A stretch of 64,000 nucleotides of DNA from Takakia lepidozioides. Taxonomy: Eukaryota; Streptophyta; Takakiopsida; Takakiales; Takakiaceae. The notes beneath the pieces were generated by a model. It saw nothing but the letters and a program-made list of their open reading frames with translations, ran no database searches and had not been told where the DNA came from. Numbering within the stretch: position 1 is the stretch's first letter; the number at the start of each line of letters is the position of its first letter. The DNA lies in the NCBI GenBank assembly GCA_030704615.1, contig CM060733.1:1490001-1554000 (forward strand), read 5' to 3'. A program made the position numbers and the translations under genes. This document shows positions 51,297 through 62,490 of this stretch, one piece after another.

Positions 51297-52076
51297 TTGA
51301 CTGTTACGGATCCCAAAGTCAAGCGAGGAGGTCTAGACGTTGGGGCTGGAAGCAGTAATCCTCACAAAGGTCTAAGACGAAAGAAAAGCCAATACGGCGA
51401 GTCTTACAAGCGTGGGTGTCTCTGTTGTTTCAAAGTCTCGCAATGTTATCTTGCTCCAGACATTGGGGTCATCACATATTATAACAACATGCAACACCTG
51501 GATGTGTCCGGAAAACCCTCTCATGGCGGATATTCTGAGTTCCAGTTCAGCCGATATGCTTATGCTCCACATATTAGCGATGAGCTCAAAAAGTGGATCA
51601 TGGAATGTTTGTCTCGAGGCTTGAGTGTCACCCAAGTCATGATTGAACACAAAGAGCACGTCATGCAGAACAGTGGCTTGGGAGACGTATGGACACGCGA
51701 CGAATTTCTCCTCGAGCAAGATGTCCAAAATCTCGCTGAAAAACGAGCCTGGCAGACCTTCAAAAAACACGCTGATGACGCACAATCCGTGCGTATGTGG
51801 AAAGATCAAAACCCGGACTCGGTCTTCTTCTACTATGAGGAATCATTGGCACCCACATTTCAACATTTTGATGGAGATTTGACCTTCACCATTGGGATTC
51901 AGACTCCTTGGCAGCGGCAGAAGATATTGGATTTGGGCCATGCACGTATCGTAGCTTGCGATGCTACATTTGGAACTAACCATCACAAGGTCTGCCATGG
52001 ACCCTCTCCACGGGCTTCTACTAGCATGATAGCATACTACAATGGTCTCCCACTCTTGTGGTGCATTGCTTATTCG

Positions 52077-52345
52077 TCCTCAATCCCGATAGACCTAACT
52101 GTTGTAGACCCTGTCCCAGTACACCCTGTTCCAGCAGACCTTCCACTGCACTCTGTTTTAGGGCAGACCCTTTTGCGTGTTCACCCTGTTACAATAGACC
52201 CTGTGCGTGTTCACCAAGTTGCAGTACACCCTGTGTGTGTTCACCCAGTTGCAGTTCACCATGTGCGTTTTCACCCTATTGCAGTAGACCCTGTGCTAGT
52301 ACACACTGTTAAAATAGGGCCTGTCGGTATGACACTGGTCTGCTA
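52077..52345 (+). repeat. Minisatellite (about 30-bp units) in first MULE intron-like gap
   Basis: Tandem units of about 30 bp resemble GTAGACCCTGTGCGTGTTCA followed by CCCTGTTGCA. Because 30 is a multiple of three, the transposase frame stays open through it, reading a Val/Pro/His-rich ten-residue repeat. The GT after HHK at 51990 and the AG before TTCCCC at 52368 frame the gap. Confidence 0.85.
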
Positions 52346-52572
52346 ATTACAAATTGTCATTTCATGCAGTTCCCCTTGTACACGTTGATGGTGTTCGACC
52401 AATGGTTGAACGGAATTCCGGTTGCATACATATTGTCAACACGCAATCGAAACCTAATCAGACCTTATCTTGTGGATGTTAGCATTGTGTAATGCCCTCC
52501 TTCAGGAAAAGCCCATCTGGGGCCAAATGCCTTCATTGTTGACGACGCTAAAGCAGAAATCAATGCAATCCG

Positions 52573-52830
52573 GTATGCCACATCTCAATCTGCCCTATGG
52601 TCTGTTGTATGGTCCGCTGCAAGGTCTGCTATATGGTCTGCCCTGTCTGGTCTCACGCTTGTGGCGGTACTGAATCTGATATGCCATATCTCATTCTGCC
52701 CTATGGTCTGCCCTGTGGTCTGCCATATGGTCTCAATCTGCCCTATGGTATGCATTATGGTCCACTTCAGGGTCTGCTATATGGTCTGCCCTATTTGATC
52801 TCACGCTTGTGACAGTGCTGAATACGAATG
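52573..52830 (+). repeat. Second minisatellite in MULE gene
   Basis: Two diverged copies of a 110-140-bp block, each built from shorter CTGCCCTATGGTCTG units and each ending in CTCACGCTTGTGACGGT-like sequence, lie between the second Asp block and the HVRKA block. Confidence 0.8.
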
Positions 52831-54429
52831 CCCGGTCCAGGCACTTCTGACTTTGTGGCCGTATGCAGGTCTGTTTTCACAGGAGTATGCATTTTCCTCT
52901 GCCTTTGGCATGTACGGAAGGCCCGGGTCAAGCAATCATGCCAGAAAATCAGTGATCCGGGAACATCCTCAAAACTGTTGGCAAATATGGGCGACCTTAT
53001 GTACTGCAGAGGTGGACCACAGAAAGAAGACGAAGCTGTGAAATAAGTTAAGAAAATATTGAAGGCAATGAAAAAGAAATATCCTGCTGGTCAGTTGTTC
53101 CTCCACTACATTCATGTGTACTGGGTTCCCAAAATCGCTATGTGGTGTACTGCTGCCCGCAACATTCCACATGCAAGCCAAGATACTAATGCAAGCATCG
53201 AGGCATACCAGGAAATTTAAAGGCAAGACTTAATATGGGGTCGAAGAGCCGATTGGCTCATATGGGAGTTGACTGGGCGTGTACTGGTCCACTACTGGTA
53301 CGACATTCATCTGAAGACGCATGGGTTTATTCGCAACGATAAACAGGAAAAGCACATTTCCAGTGCAATATGTGCAGCCCGTGACATACCTCTTTCACGT
53401 GTCAAGTTAGTTTATCACTAGTGTGAAACTAGCTAGGAAATAGCTAGCTTTTACATATTGACATTTGGGATTGGCCCAAGTGTCAATCCAGGGGTCAAGG
53501 CAGATTTAGGCCCTGGAGTGGTTATCTTTACGGCAAGCGCGGGAGGCTCATCTTTGTCGAGTTGAGCCTCACCACGCCTAGCTATGGCGCTGTAGTGTGG
53601 ATTCCCCATGGCATGGGGTGCACTTGGCTTGACTTGTATTTGAGTGATGAGTTTATATATGCATGAGTTTATGCTTCAGCTTTGTGAGCTTGTACTTGTA
53701 TTCTTCTTCTTTATCACTCGACAAAGATCAGCTCGTATCTATGAGTGCCAGATACGAGTTAGTTGTAGCACTTGTGGTTTTTGCTTGAGAATGAGAGAAA
53801 CCAGGTTGTTATGCAAGGAGCACCGTGGAGCTCTTGGTTGTTAGAAGCGGAGGCGATGTGGGTTACGAGGTGGTAAACCTTGGCATTCAATCTTCAGCTT
53901 CAGAGATGAAAGCACCATACTGCAGGTAATTCCAGAGCACCTTGATGGTTTCAGATTGTGTACATGCATGAGCAAGCACGATTGGGAAGAGGACCAGTCA
54001 AGAGCAGGTTATAGTGGCTTTGGTGGCAAAGCTGAGAACTGGACTTGGGAATGCGAGCTTTCATTGTGTGAAGGATTGCAAGACCAAGCGAAAGGGCTGA
54101 TTTGGCTTGGGGCAAATCAGTGCACTTTGTGGAGTATGTTGAGAGTGGGTTTCAATCTCGAGCTTCAGCATTGAGAGGGCTCTTGTCATGGCAAGAGCAC
54201 GATCACAAAGTCATCCAGCAACTCCTGGAAAAGGCTGTTCATTAGCGTGCTAAAGGTCGCGAGCTAAGAGGTGCGGCAAGGCCATGGAATGTACACCTAG
54301 GGTTTCAGAGCTTGGAAGAAGAGCTTTTGCACCACAAAAGGAGTGTCTTGTGGCTGGAAATGTAAGCCTTAGGGTTTCAGGAGCTTGGCAAAGGCTGTGG
54401 AGTGCTTAGTCTTGTCTTAGAGAGCATCA

Positions 54430-54860
54430 AGGAGCCAAGGAGCCAAGATAGGGGGCTGATACCTCTTGTGTGAAGAGGTTGCATGTGTGGAGCATGTATT
54501 CAGCTCATTGAAGCTTCCATCTTCAAGCTTGGATGGCAAGCAAGGAAGAGGGAAGGGCTGACTTCCCTTATGTGAGAGCAATGCATGTGTGGAGCATGCT
54601 TTCAGCCTGTTGAAGGCTTGTACTTTCAGGTTTGGGAGGGCAAGAAAGGAAGGAAGGGGCTGGTTTCCCTGTAGGGCATGTGTGGAGCATGCTTCCAGCC
54701 CGCTGAAGCGTGTATTTTCAGGTTGGTGGGTGCAAGAAAGAAAGCAAAGGGGCTGATTCTCTGGTGGTGAGAGTGGGGCATGTGTGGAGCATGCCTTCAG
54801 CCCATTGGGCTTTTGTTTTCAAGCTTTAGAGAACTAGAAGAGAAGGTAAGGGACTGATCT
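54430..54860 (+). repeat. Degenerate tandem repeats of about 90-110 bp
   Basis: Four units share GCATGTGTGGAGCATG (near 54486, 54584, 54669 and 54778), each followed by CAGCC-type sequence and a GGCAAGAAAG-type stretch. Units are diverged and vary in length. Confidence 0.75.
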
Positions 54861-55304
54861 GCTCTTATGTGACAGTCCGACACTTGTAGAGTGTGTTCTG
54901 AGTTGGGGTTTCAACCTCAAGCCTAGATAGAGCATGGCTCTTGAAGTGGCAGGTGTAGGGGGATGGAATAGGCTCTAAGACAGATGCTATAGCCAAGGGA
55001 AATGCTTGAATGAGTACTCACAAGGGCTGGAAACTAACAAGGCTTGGTTGTTTGCCATTGAGTTTAGTGGTGTGTTTGGGGAGTCTAAGTGAGAAAGAAG
55101 GCTTGGTTTGTGGCAACCATCTTCCTCATGGCTTAGAGCTACTATTGGTGGTGTGTGGGAGCCGAAAGAGCAAGAATACCTTGCTGATTTCTTCACAGCC
55201 GCCATAGCTTGGTGCAAAGAAGCCTAGAGTCCAAGAGACACAAACCCTAGCTTGGCGTGGCTAAACCCCTTGGAGAAATGGCTAAACTGTCATGAGTGGC
55301 ATGT

Positions 55305-55800
55305 GGGGCTGTGACGGGCTGTGACGGGCTGTGATGGGCTGTGACAGGCTATGGCGGGCTGTGACAGGCTGTGGCGGGCTGTGACAGGCTGTGGCGGGCT
55401 GTGACAGGCTGTGGCGAGCTGTGAGGGGCTGTGAGGGGCTGTGACAGGCTAAGCCCAGTGGCCTATGGGGCTGTGACGGGCTGTGACGGGCTGTGACAGG
55501 CTGTGCCCTGTGGCCTGTGGGACTGTGAGGGGCTGTGACAGGCTATGTACTTTGGCCTGTGGGGCTGTGACGGGCTGTGAGGGGTTGTGGCCTTTGGGGC
55601 TGTGACCCCTGCGACCTGTGTAGGGCTGTAACAAGCTGTGCCATGTGGCCTGTGGGGCTGTGATGGGCTGTGACCCTGTGACCTATGTAGGGCTGTGGCC
55701 TGTGTGGGGCTGTGACGGCTGTGACCAATGAGCTGTGTGGGCCTGTGTTGGTCTGTGGTGGCCCGTGTTGACCTGTGGACGGCCCGTGCTGACTCGTGGA
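55305..55800 (+). repeat. GGGCTGTGAC minisatellite
   Basis: Dozens of near-10-bp units of GGGCTGTGAC with variants (GGCTGTGGC, CCTGTGGCC) run across about 500 bp; regularity falls off toward 55800. Confidence 0.95.
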
Positions 55801-56459
55801 GGCACTGGTGGACTGCCTAAGGACTGACATGTGGTCTTGAAGGCCGAATTTTGAAGCTCGTGGAGGGCGGTTTGAGGAGTATCTTCATGATATTCCCATG
55901 GTCATGCAAGTAAGGGAAGAGAGGAGATGAAGAGTGTTGGGATGAGGGCTTGCTGGGGTTAGGCATTGCTTTAGCTTCTCTTCCTCGTAGTTTCACCTTC
56001 TCATTAGGCCAAGACCTTTCCGTAGGTGGAGGCAAGAGTCAGTCCGGGTTTGGGCTGGGGTGTCCTTGCGGGAGCAACACCGTGGAGTTGTTTTTGGTGT
56101 GGGGGAGTTGTCGTTCTGATTTCTTGTGTTTGGATCCCCTCCATACCTGCATGCTTGACTATGCGCCATGCTAGTTTTGTGTGGGCGCTTGTTTTTATAG
56201 GTGATTGGTCCGGATTTGATCACCGGCCAGTCCTAGAGCATGTTGTCGATGGTGAGGCTGGGGTGATGACCAGCCAGACCATCATTGTTTCTCCTGTGGT
56301 GAGGTTGGAGGTGATGACCAGCCAACCAGGAGTGCTTGTGGTGGATGCAGGTACAGGTGTAGGTTATGTTAGGAACTTAGTATTCCAAACCATAAGCCAC
56401 AACAGGTTCTCTACCCGGTTACCTTGTGGAGATGGGGTTAGGGACATGTTCATGACCGG

Positions 56460-57569
56460 TTGAGTGTCAACACGGAGGTGCCACTAGTTGCTGGGGACAG
56501 TGCCGGTTCGAGCACTAGCGATACTAGTGGGTACATGAGACGAGGTGTGCGGTTTAGGCAACCTTCGCCTCCTGTGTCTTCTACGGAAGGTTCTGATTCG
56601 GATTGTGAATCAGGAGGACTCATACCGGCGGTAAAAGTTGTTTCCTTGCCATTGTTGTGGGACACAATGGAGGAGATGTATGGAGCTACCAAGGGGCCAC
56701 GAAGGTACTCTGGGGCGGTGGGCACCATCGAGTTGGATGATTTTATCCAAGAGTTTGATAGTTGGTGTGATTTGCAGCAAATGCGCAATCCACAACTATT
56801 TACGCCTTTCATGGCATGGAAGGGGCTGTTTCAGCACCTGGAGGGGCCGCCTATGGATGATTACCATGAGTTCAGGCGGGGGCATGAGGTTGAGATCGAG
56901 GAGTGGAGGATGTACTGGTCACCCGACTATGTCTCCATCACTATGGGCACTAGAGCCACGAGGGCAGTGGCTACACCTGCCGCTGCACCGGCAGCTTCAG
57001 CAAGTAGCAGAGGGACTAGTGGGACTGGTGGTACAGTAGCTACGACGTCCACCCAAGCCACTACCGCACCAGCACTAGTACCCGTGCCTGCCTTCAACCT
57101 TGTTGTGGAGTTCTTCGAAGAGTTGAGAGGGAACTACCAAGGACAGAGAAGTTGCGTAGCTTGCAAGAGTTCCAACGGAAGCCGACCGAGAGCTTGAGAG
57201 AGGCTTTCACTCGCATGAGGCGCTTGATAAATGTAACCCAAGGGGTTACGGAAGCTCAGGCAGTCCAATTCTGGTATGGGATATTGGACAAGGAGCTGAG
57301 GAGAAGGGTGCGGGATGCAACTCTCCTACAAGCGACCCAACCCACCTTAGCAAATGTGTTTTTGCTGGCAGAGCAGATAGAGCTCAACATGGTGGAAGAA
57401 CGAGTGGTCATGGTGGGATTTGCTAAGGAGACACCAAAGGGTAGTGGTGCTCCTAGCAAACCACTACCTCAACATGTTAAGGCAACAATGGGGCTAAGGT
57501 GAAGCTCAGGGAAGGGCAGAGAGGACCTCAGATGCAGGGGTCTCTCCCTTCATTTGCTGGCCAACAACG
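56460..57569 (+). pseudogene. Gypsy gag polyprotein, broken
   Basis: The frame 56460-57197 carries a low-complexity N-terminus, a capsid-like region (IELDDFIQEFDSWCDLQQM; TPFMAWKGLFQHLEG) and a Thr/Ala-rich stretch. After a frame change, 57152-57502 continues the capsid C-terminus (LREAFTRMRRLINVTQG; FWYGILDKELRRRVRD). The zinc knuckle expected next is absent because unrelated sequence begins at about 57570, while the second gag copy at 61678 retains it. Confidence 0.8.
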
Positions 57570-58960
57570 ACTTGAGCATGAGGCAACCAAAATACACTCA
57601 CAAGTACCATATGCAAGAACAGGAGAAAACAAAGGGTTCCATATGCAGAAAGATATCCCCTTCTCGGCAGACAGATTGTCCAAATCTGCCAGGGTAGTGT
57701 GTATAATGACATTTGGTATAGCTGCAGCAGAATCTTCAAGCCTCGCATTCCACGACACCGTATCTCGTTCAGCCATAGTGTCAAACATTCCCTTTGCATC
57801 CTCGATGCACCCACATTTTGCATACAAGTCCACCAGGGTATTGTTCAGAATGAAAGTTGGTACAATTCCAGTGTTCCTGGTAATTAGGAGTCGTTTATAA
57901 GTAGGGGAGCTCTTGAAACATCCGTAATGGGCCCATAACAAAGAAGGAGTGAAGACCTGCTGCTGGGATGTCGCCTTGGTATTACAACATGTAGCTAGTT
58001 GGAGGTGGTGTGAGGTGAGGGAAGCTACGGTGATCGAGCTCCAACTCCTCACGCAGGTAGCCTCTGAAGTTAGATTCGTCAGTTGAAGGTCAGAAGGGCG
58101 CCAGAGATAGGGGTGAAGCCTTTGAGCTGGCCAAGGTGCTGTCGTGAGCCAAAAAGTAGGTAGCACTCGGTTCAAGAAGGCTGAGCGCGCTCTCAGCTGC
58201 GTGGGCATGCAATATAACCCTGAAGTGTTGTTTGTATGCTTGCCTCCGGGGGCTGCGATAGTCCTGAAGCGGAGGCAGCAGGGGTGGAGTAGTCCGTAAT
58301 GGAAAGAAGTCACCCCGCATTCGAAGTGATAGCAGTGAAACATAAAGGTTGTGAAACTGCCGACATGCAATTGCTTGGAGGAACCATAAGGGCAGAGAAC
58401 CCTCATACTTTCAAGATCGCCACTTGGAATAATGAATATGCTGTGCGTGGGGGCGGTAGTAACCTCCCCGTTGTGAGTATAGATCGTCATTGGGTGCTGA
58501 AGGGAGAGGCGCCCCGAGGTCTTCCAGGACACACTATGGAGCTTGCTGGCAGCCTGAACAAGTCGATGGTAAAGATGAGTCGCCTTAGGGATATCAATCA
58601 AAGCGGGGCTCCAAGCTTGATACAAAGAGGGGAGGTGGGAGATATCCCAATTGAGTAGCTTGGTGTCGTAGCACACAGAGGACTCCAGGGACGCGGCTTG
58701 AGCATGCAGACGGGTGGACAGCCGATTGTGAACAGCCATTGAAAACAAGAGGATAAGAAAACAACAGGAGAGAACTATGGAAAGATAGCTTAAACGGAGC
58801 TTTGAAAAGAGGTTGATCTTTCTGAGCAGGTAGAAGGAAGAAGAGCAGCAAGGCAGCTACGTAGCTACGCGACGAGTTGGAGCTCGGCCATGGCGGCTGC
58901 CGTAGCTAGAAGAAAGTCAGGGTTAGAGTAGCGGGATTGCTAAAAATTGAGAAAAATGAG
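57570..58960 (-). pseudogene. PPR-protein gene fragment (PLS type) inside gypsy element
   Basis: On the minus strand, about 57890-57750 encodes a typical plant PPR motif (NNTLVDLYAKCGCIEDAKGM, then FDTMAERDTVSWNA). The open frame extends from 58748 to 57528, but most of the rest is unrecognisable and probably frame-shifted 5' sequence of the same gene. PPR proteins bind organellar RNA (established). The fragment stands where the gypsy zinc knuckle, protease and most of RT should be, antisense to the element. Confidence 0.65.
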
Positions 58961-59079
58961 ACTACAAGACTGGTAAGATGGCAGGTCCCTAAATATTAGT
59001 CACGACTACGGGATTTAGCTGAGGTTGGTGGTGGGAGAGCGGAGCTCCGCCCTCCCCTTCCTGTGCAATCGGGAATCTG

Positions 59080-60079
59080 ACACAAAAGCCTGGGTCACAT
59101 GATATATTCTGGAGGATTGGGGGTACAACAGACTAAGGTAGAGGCCATTGCACAGATTCCACGCCCCACAGATGTGAGCCGAGTTCGAGCTTTTATGGGG
59201 TTGGCAAACTATTATAGATGGTTTGTCAAGGGATTTAGTGCCATTGCAAATGCTCTAACCAAGCTGACCAAGGTGGACCAGGAGTAGCAGTGGGAAGATG
59301 AGCAAGAACGAGCTTTTCAAGAGCTCAAGGCGAGGTTGACCTCGGCGCCCATCTTGAGACGACCTATCAGGGGACGTCCTTTTCAGCTGCATACATATTG
59401 GAGCATGTTGGGGCTTGGAGCGGTGCTCACACAGGTGGATGATGAGGGAAAGTAGTTCATAGTGGCTTATGCTAGCCACTCGAACAACACTGCAGCGACT
59501 AAGTATAGTTCATATGAGAGAGAGTGCTTAGTTGCAGTGTGGGCCATGGCACACTTCAGGTGCTATCTATACGGTAATCTCTTCACCCTTGTCACGGATC
59601 ACCAGCCACTCAAGTGGTTGATGAAGTCAGACAAGCTTACGGGGAAGCTTACACGGTTGGCACTCATACTTCAAGAGTATGACTTTCACATTGTACATCG
59701 ACCGGGTTTGGTCAATCGGGATGCAGATGGGTTGAGTCGCAATCCATGCATGAGCCAGCAAGATGACACTGGAGCTCGGTGGCATGGTGAGACAGACGAG
59801 GAGATGGTGCCCGGATGGCACGCATCTGCATTTCTGTATATCTTGGCAGCGGAAGGGCAGATTGGGCCTACAACAGGGATGACTGTAGACCGAGTGTCTG
59901 AGGACCCTGAGGCCATCGATGAGCCAGGTGGCGCTAGAGATATACATGAGGATTCAGATGTATTGGACTATCTCCGCACTGGAGACACAATAGCCATTAT
60001 AATTGCCAAAGAGAGGGATCGGATCCTACAACGAGCCAAGAGGTTCAAGTGGGAGGGGACACACCTACTCCGAGTGTAG
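59080..60079 (+). pseudogene. Gypsy RT C-terminus and RNase H, broken
   Basis: Positions 59099-59287 encode the end of RT (RVRAFMGLANYYRWFVKGFS), then a stop; 59288-59455 continues with stops, and 59462-59760 encodes RNase H (YASHSNNTAATKYSSYEREC; FTLVTDHQPLKWLM; HIVHRPGLVNRDADGLSR). The N-terminal part of RT with its catalytic Asp motif is missing. Confidence 0.85.
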
Positions 60080-61051
60080 GAGGATGGTCGAGTGAGGATT
60101 GTGCCTCACCCAACACAGCGAGCACGGTTAGTGCGGCATGCCCATAAGGAGGTGGAGCATTTGGGGGTGCGACGCACTCATAGTCTACTGCAGGAGCAAT
60201 ATTGGTGACGTGATATGCACACAGAGGTGCAACAATTTGTGGCTAGGTGCATGGTGTGTGACAGGGTGCGTGCTTCATTTAACGCCCCTACACCACAATT
60301 GCACCCTCTTCCGATCATGGGATTGGGCTACAGGTGGAGTCTTAACTTCGCAAGGCCATTGCCACTTACGATGCGCCACAACAAGTACGTGTTGGTGATG
60401 GTGGAGCACCTCTCCAAGTGGATCGAGTTGGTTCCATTGCCTAATAAGGCTAGTGAGGGAGCTGCGTATGCATTCTTGGATCGTGTACTTAGCCGAATCG
60501 GTGCTCCAGCTGAGGTACTCACGGATCAAGGGAGAGAGTTCTTGGGGGAGTTTCAGGCGTTGTGTGACAAGGCCTTGATAGACCACCGCACCACTTCTCG
60601 GGATCATCCTGAGGCTGATGGCTTGGCACAGAGGGTTGTGCAAACGGTTAAGAGGGGTTTGCGCAAGTATGGCTTGCAGAAGGGACACCTTGGAGATTGG
60701 GACCTTCAGCTATCCTGGTTAGTCATGGGCTACATGTTCAGCAAGCAAACATCACTTGCCTCGTTCTCGCCTTATTTCCTTCTCTTTGGCCGAGAGCCAG
60801 ATTTGCCTACATCTATTCGCAGAGAGGCTACAGTAGTCCTCAATCTTGACGATCCGGATGTGTGGGCATGTGCATGTGGTCAGCGCGTGGAGTTGTTCAA
60901 GAAAGTCATGCCCATGGCTTTCGAGAACCTTGCCATTGCACAACATCGTGATACGTTGAGGTATGCTACCACTATCGTCCTAGGGTTCGTAGATTTCACC
61001 CTGGTGACTATGTTTATCTGCAGCAGACTGCTCCAACGACCCTGGATATGA
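60080..61051 (+). pseudogene. Gypsy integrase, broken
   Basis: A zinc-binding region (a HLGVRRTHSLLQEQYW stretch, then CMVCDRV) is followed by the catalytic core: VMVEHLSKWIELVPLP, LTDQGREFLGEFQAL (second Asp) and the region TTSRDHPEADGLAQRVVQTV, where the third catalytic residue lies in the HPEADG segment. Stops occur at 60079 and in the zinc region. The frame runs on to 61051 with a C-terminal region (SPYFLLFGREPDLP). Confidence 0.85.
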
Positions 61052-61371
61052 CTGCAAGACGTGTTATTTTGAGGGTTCAAGAGGTATTGCCCTCAGGCGT
61101 CCTGATCTTGGAGGGTCGGGATGGCATGACTTGGAAGGACCATGCGCATAATTATGCGCCATGTCACCTTCCGAATGTCGATGGCAATATTGACCCAAAC
61201 CTGGCAGTGGTACCTGCAAGTTTGAGGTGCATATTGTGTGGGTCTGCTAGAGGGGCAACCACAATGCTGGTGTGTGATCGATGCTCTAGAGGTTGACATA
61301 TGGGATGTTTGACTCCACCTCTTGAGATGGTTCCTGATGGGGATTGGTTATGTCCGCATTGCATTGTATAG
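61048..61371 (+). pseudogene. Integrase C-terminal region with PHD finger
   Basis: A module after the integrase core (VQEVLPSGVLILEGRDGMTW, an SH3-like region) leads into a C4HC3 PHD finger at 61228-61368. Seen: C-I-L-C, then VCDRC, then HMGC, then PDGDWLCPHC, with spacings that fit the PHD consensus. A TGA at 61295-61297 falls where Trp is usual in PHD fingers. PHD fingers usually read histone H3 tails (established); here it would be a candidate targeting module, parallel to chromodomains in chromoviruses. Confidence 0.75.
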
Positions 61372-61612
61372 TGGGAGTGGATACAACCATGGAAGGCTAA
61401 CAAAAAATGCAAGGCCAAGCTACTAGGAGACCAACACGCGAGATCCTGGCTCAAGTTCACAGATTGTGAGACGACGACTAATGATGAGGCTACTTTTGTA
61501 CCCGGTCTCTTGGTCTATAGAGTTTGAGTACAATAGGGACAGTAATAGAGAACTTAGTATGGCTGTGGCTATTACATCTTGTAACTATCTGGAGTTAGAG
61601 GGACCTAACCAC

Positions 61613-61677
61613 CAGTTAGGGGGGCGATTGTGGTAGACTACTTTATTGTGCATATATATGTGGTGTGATTTGGACCT
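61613..61677 (+). mobile_element. Polypurine tract and start of a truncated 3' LTR
   Basis: The run GTTAGGGGGGCGATTG resembles a plant LTR-element polypurine tract, and the following TGTGGTAGAC from 61629 would start the 3' LTR. After about 50 bases the sequence passes directly into a second gag copy, so the LTR is truncated. Confidence 0.5.
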
Positions 61678-62390
61678 TGTAAGAGTTCTAACGGAAACCT
61701 ACTGAGAACTTGAGGGAGGCTTTTACTCGAGGCGCTTGATAAATATAACCCAAGGGGTTACGGAAGCTCAGGCAATCCAATTCTGGTATGGGATATTGGA
61801 CAAGGAGCTGAGGAGAAGGGTGCGGGACGCAACTCTCCTACAAGCGGCCCAACCCACCTTAGCAAATGTGTTTTTGCTGGCAGAGCGGATAGAGCTCAAC
61901 ATGGTGGAGGAACGAGTGGTCATAGTCGGATTTGCTAAGGAGACATCACGGGGTAGTGGTGCTCCTAGCCAGCCACTGCCCCAACGTGCTCAAGGCAACA
62001 AGGGGGTTCAGGTGAAGCCCAGGGAATGACAAAGATGATCTCAGATGCATGGGTCTTTCCCTTCATTTGCAGGCCAACAACGGGCGGATGTGGTGTGCTG
62101 GATATGTGGAGGATCCCATGTCAAGAAGGATTGCCTTGAGGGAGGCAACGGTTTGGCACAGGCACAGCCTGCACAGTTGTAGTGTGGGCATTGTGGCAAG
62201 CACGGACATGGAGGCCCAGTATTATGGTTTGCATCCTGAGTTGCCAAGGGAACAATGGTGGCCGGAGGCGAGGTGGAGCACCCCAGAGAGGACGAGGTGG
62301 CCAGGCACGAGGTGCAGGCCAAGGGCAAGCTCAACATGGCCAGGGACGTGGAGGTCAGGGCTTCCAACTAAACCCTAACGTCTTGCGTAC
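61678..62390 (+). pseudogene. Second gypsy gag copy with zinc knuckles
   Basis: Positions 61678-62020 match 57160-57500 almost base for base (FWYGILDKELRRRVRD; FLLAERIELNMVEE). Beyond the point where the first copy is interrupted, this one continues into a zinc knuckle (CWICGGSHVKKDC) and a second Cys/His cluster (CGHCGKHGHG), then ends near 62390. A frame change occurs near 62030. Confidence 0.8.
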
Positions 62391-62490
62391 AGAAGTTGTG
62401 TGGATAAGAAGTGAGGGAGAATGACCTTCCATTGGCTTATATGGCCCGTCCCCCTCATTCCTCGGACCATGCGCATGACATATTCTAGAA

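Larger units (their letters stand above)
51297..53410 (+). pseudogene. MULE-type transposase, decayed
   Basis: Mutator-like (MULE) transposases cut and paste DNA with a DDE catalytic triad. The N-terminal part (51297-51989) holds a zinc-finger-like Cys/His region (GCLCCFKVSQC, then a later HG), a helical region (DELKKWIMECLSRGLS), and SVRMWKDQNPDSVFFY leading to ACDATFGTNHHK, the first catalytic Asp. The frame continues at 52369 (FPLYTLMVFDQWLNGIPVAY), then at about 52525-52570 the second Asp region (FIVDDAKAEINAI, shifted by one base), then 52870-53040 (FLCLWHVRKA), and 53095-53405 with PHASQDTNASIEAYQ, the probable catalytic Glu, and the end of the domain. Stops and shifts make it non-functional. 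The gaps between these blocks behave like introns and consist of tandem repeats. Confidence 0.8.
53420..56459 (+). mobile_element. Probable LTR and leader region of a gypsy element
   Basis: From about 53420 the sequence looks like LTR and untranslated leader material lying upstream of gag in the same orientation. A possible primer-binding-site-like stretch (TTGGTTGTTAGAAGC) occurs at 53832-53846. LTR limits could not be fixed because no matching 3' LTR was found. It contains two tandem-repeat blocks listed separately. Confidence 0.4.

Noticed and set aside
51372-51809. Minus-strand 145-residue protein
   Set aside because: It is antisense to the transposase N-terminal block.
52000-52346. Genuine C-terminal tail of the transposase made of Val/Pro/His repeats
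   Set aside because: The conserved transposase sequence resumes at 52369 directly after an AG, so this stretch is better read as intron or insertion.
57528-58748. Intact 406-residue minus-strand gene
   Set aside because: Only one PPR motif is recognisable; the rest lacks motif periodicity, and the frame ends inside gag sequence at 57528-57569.
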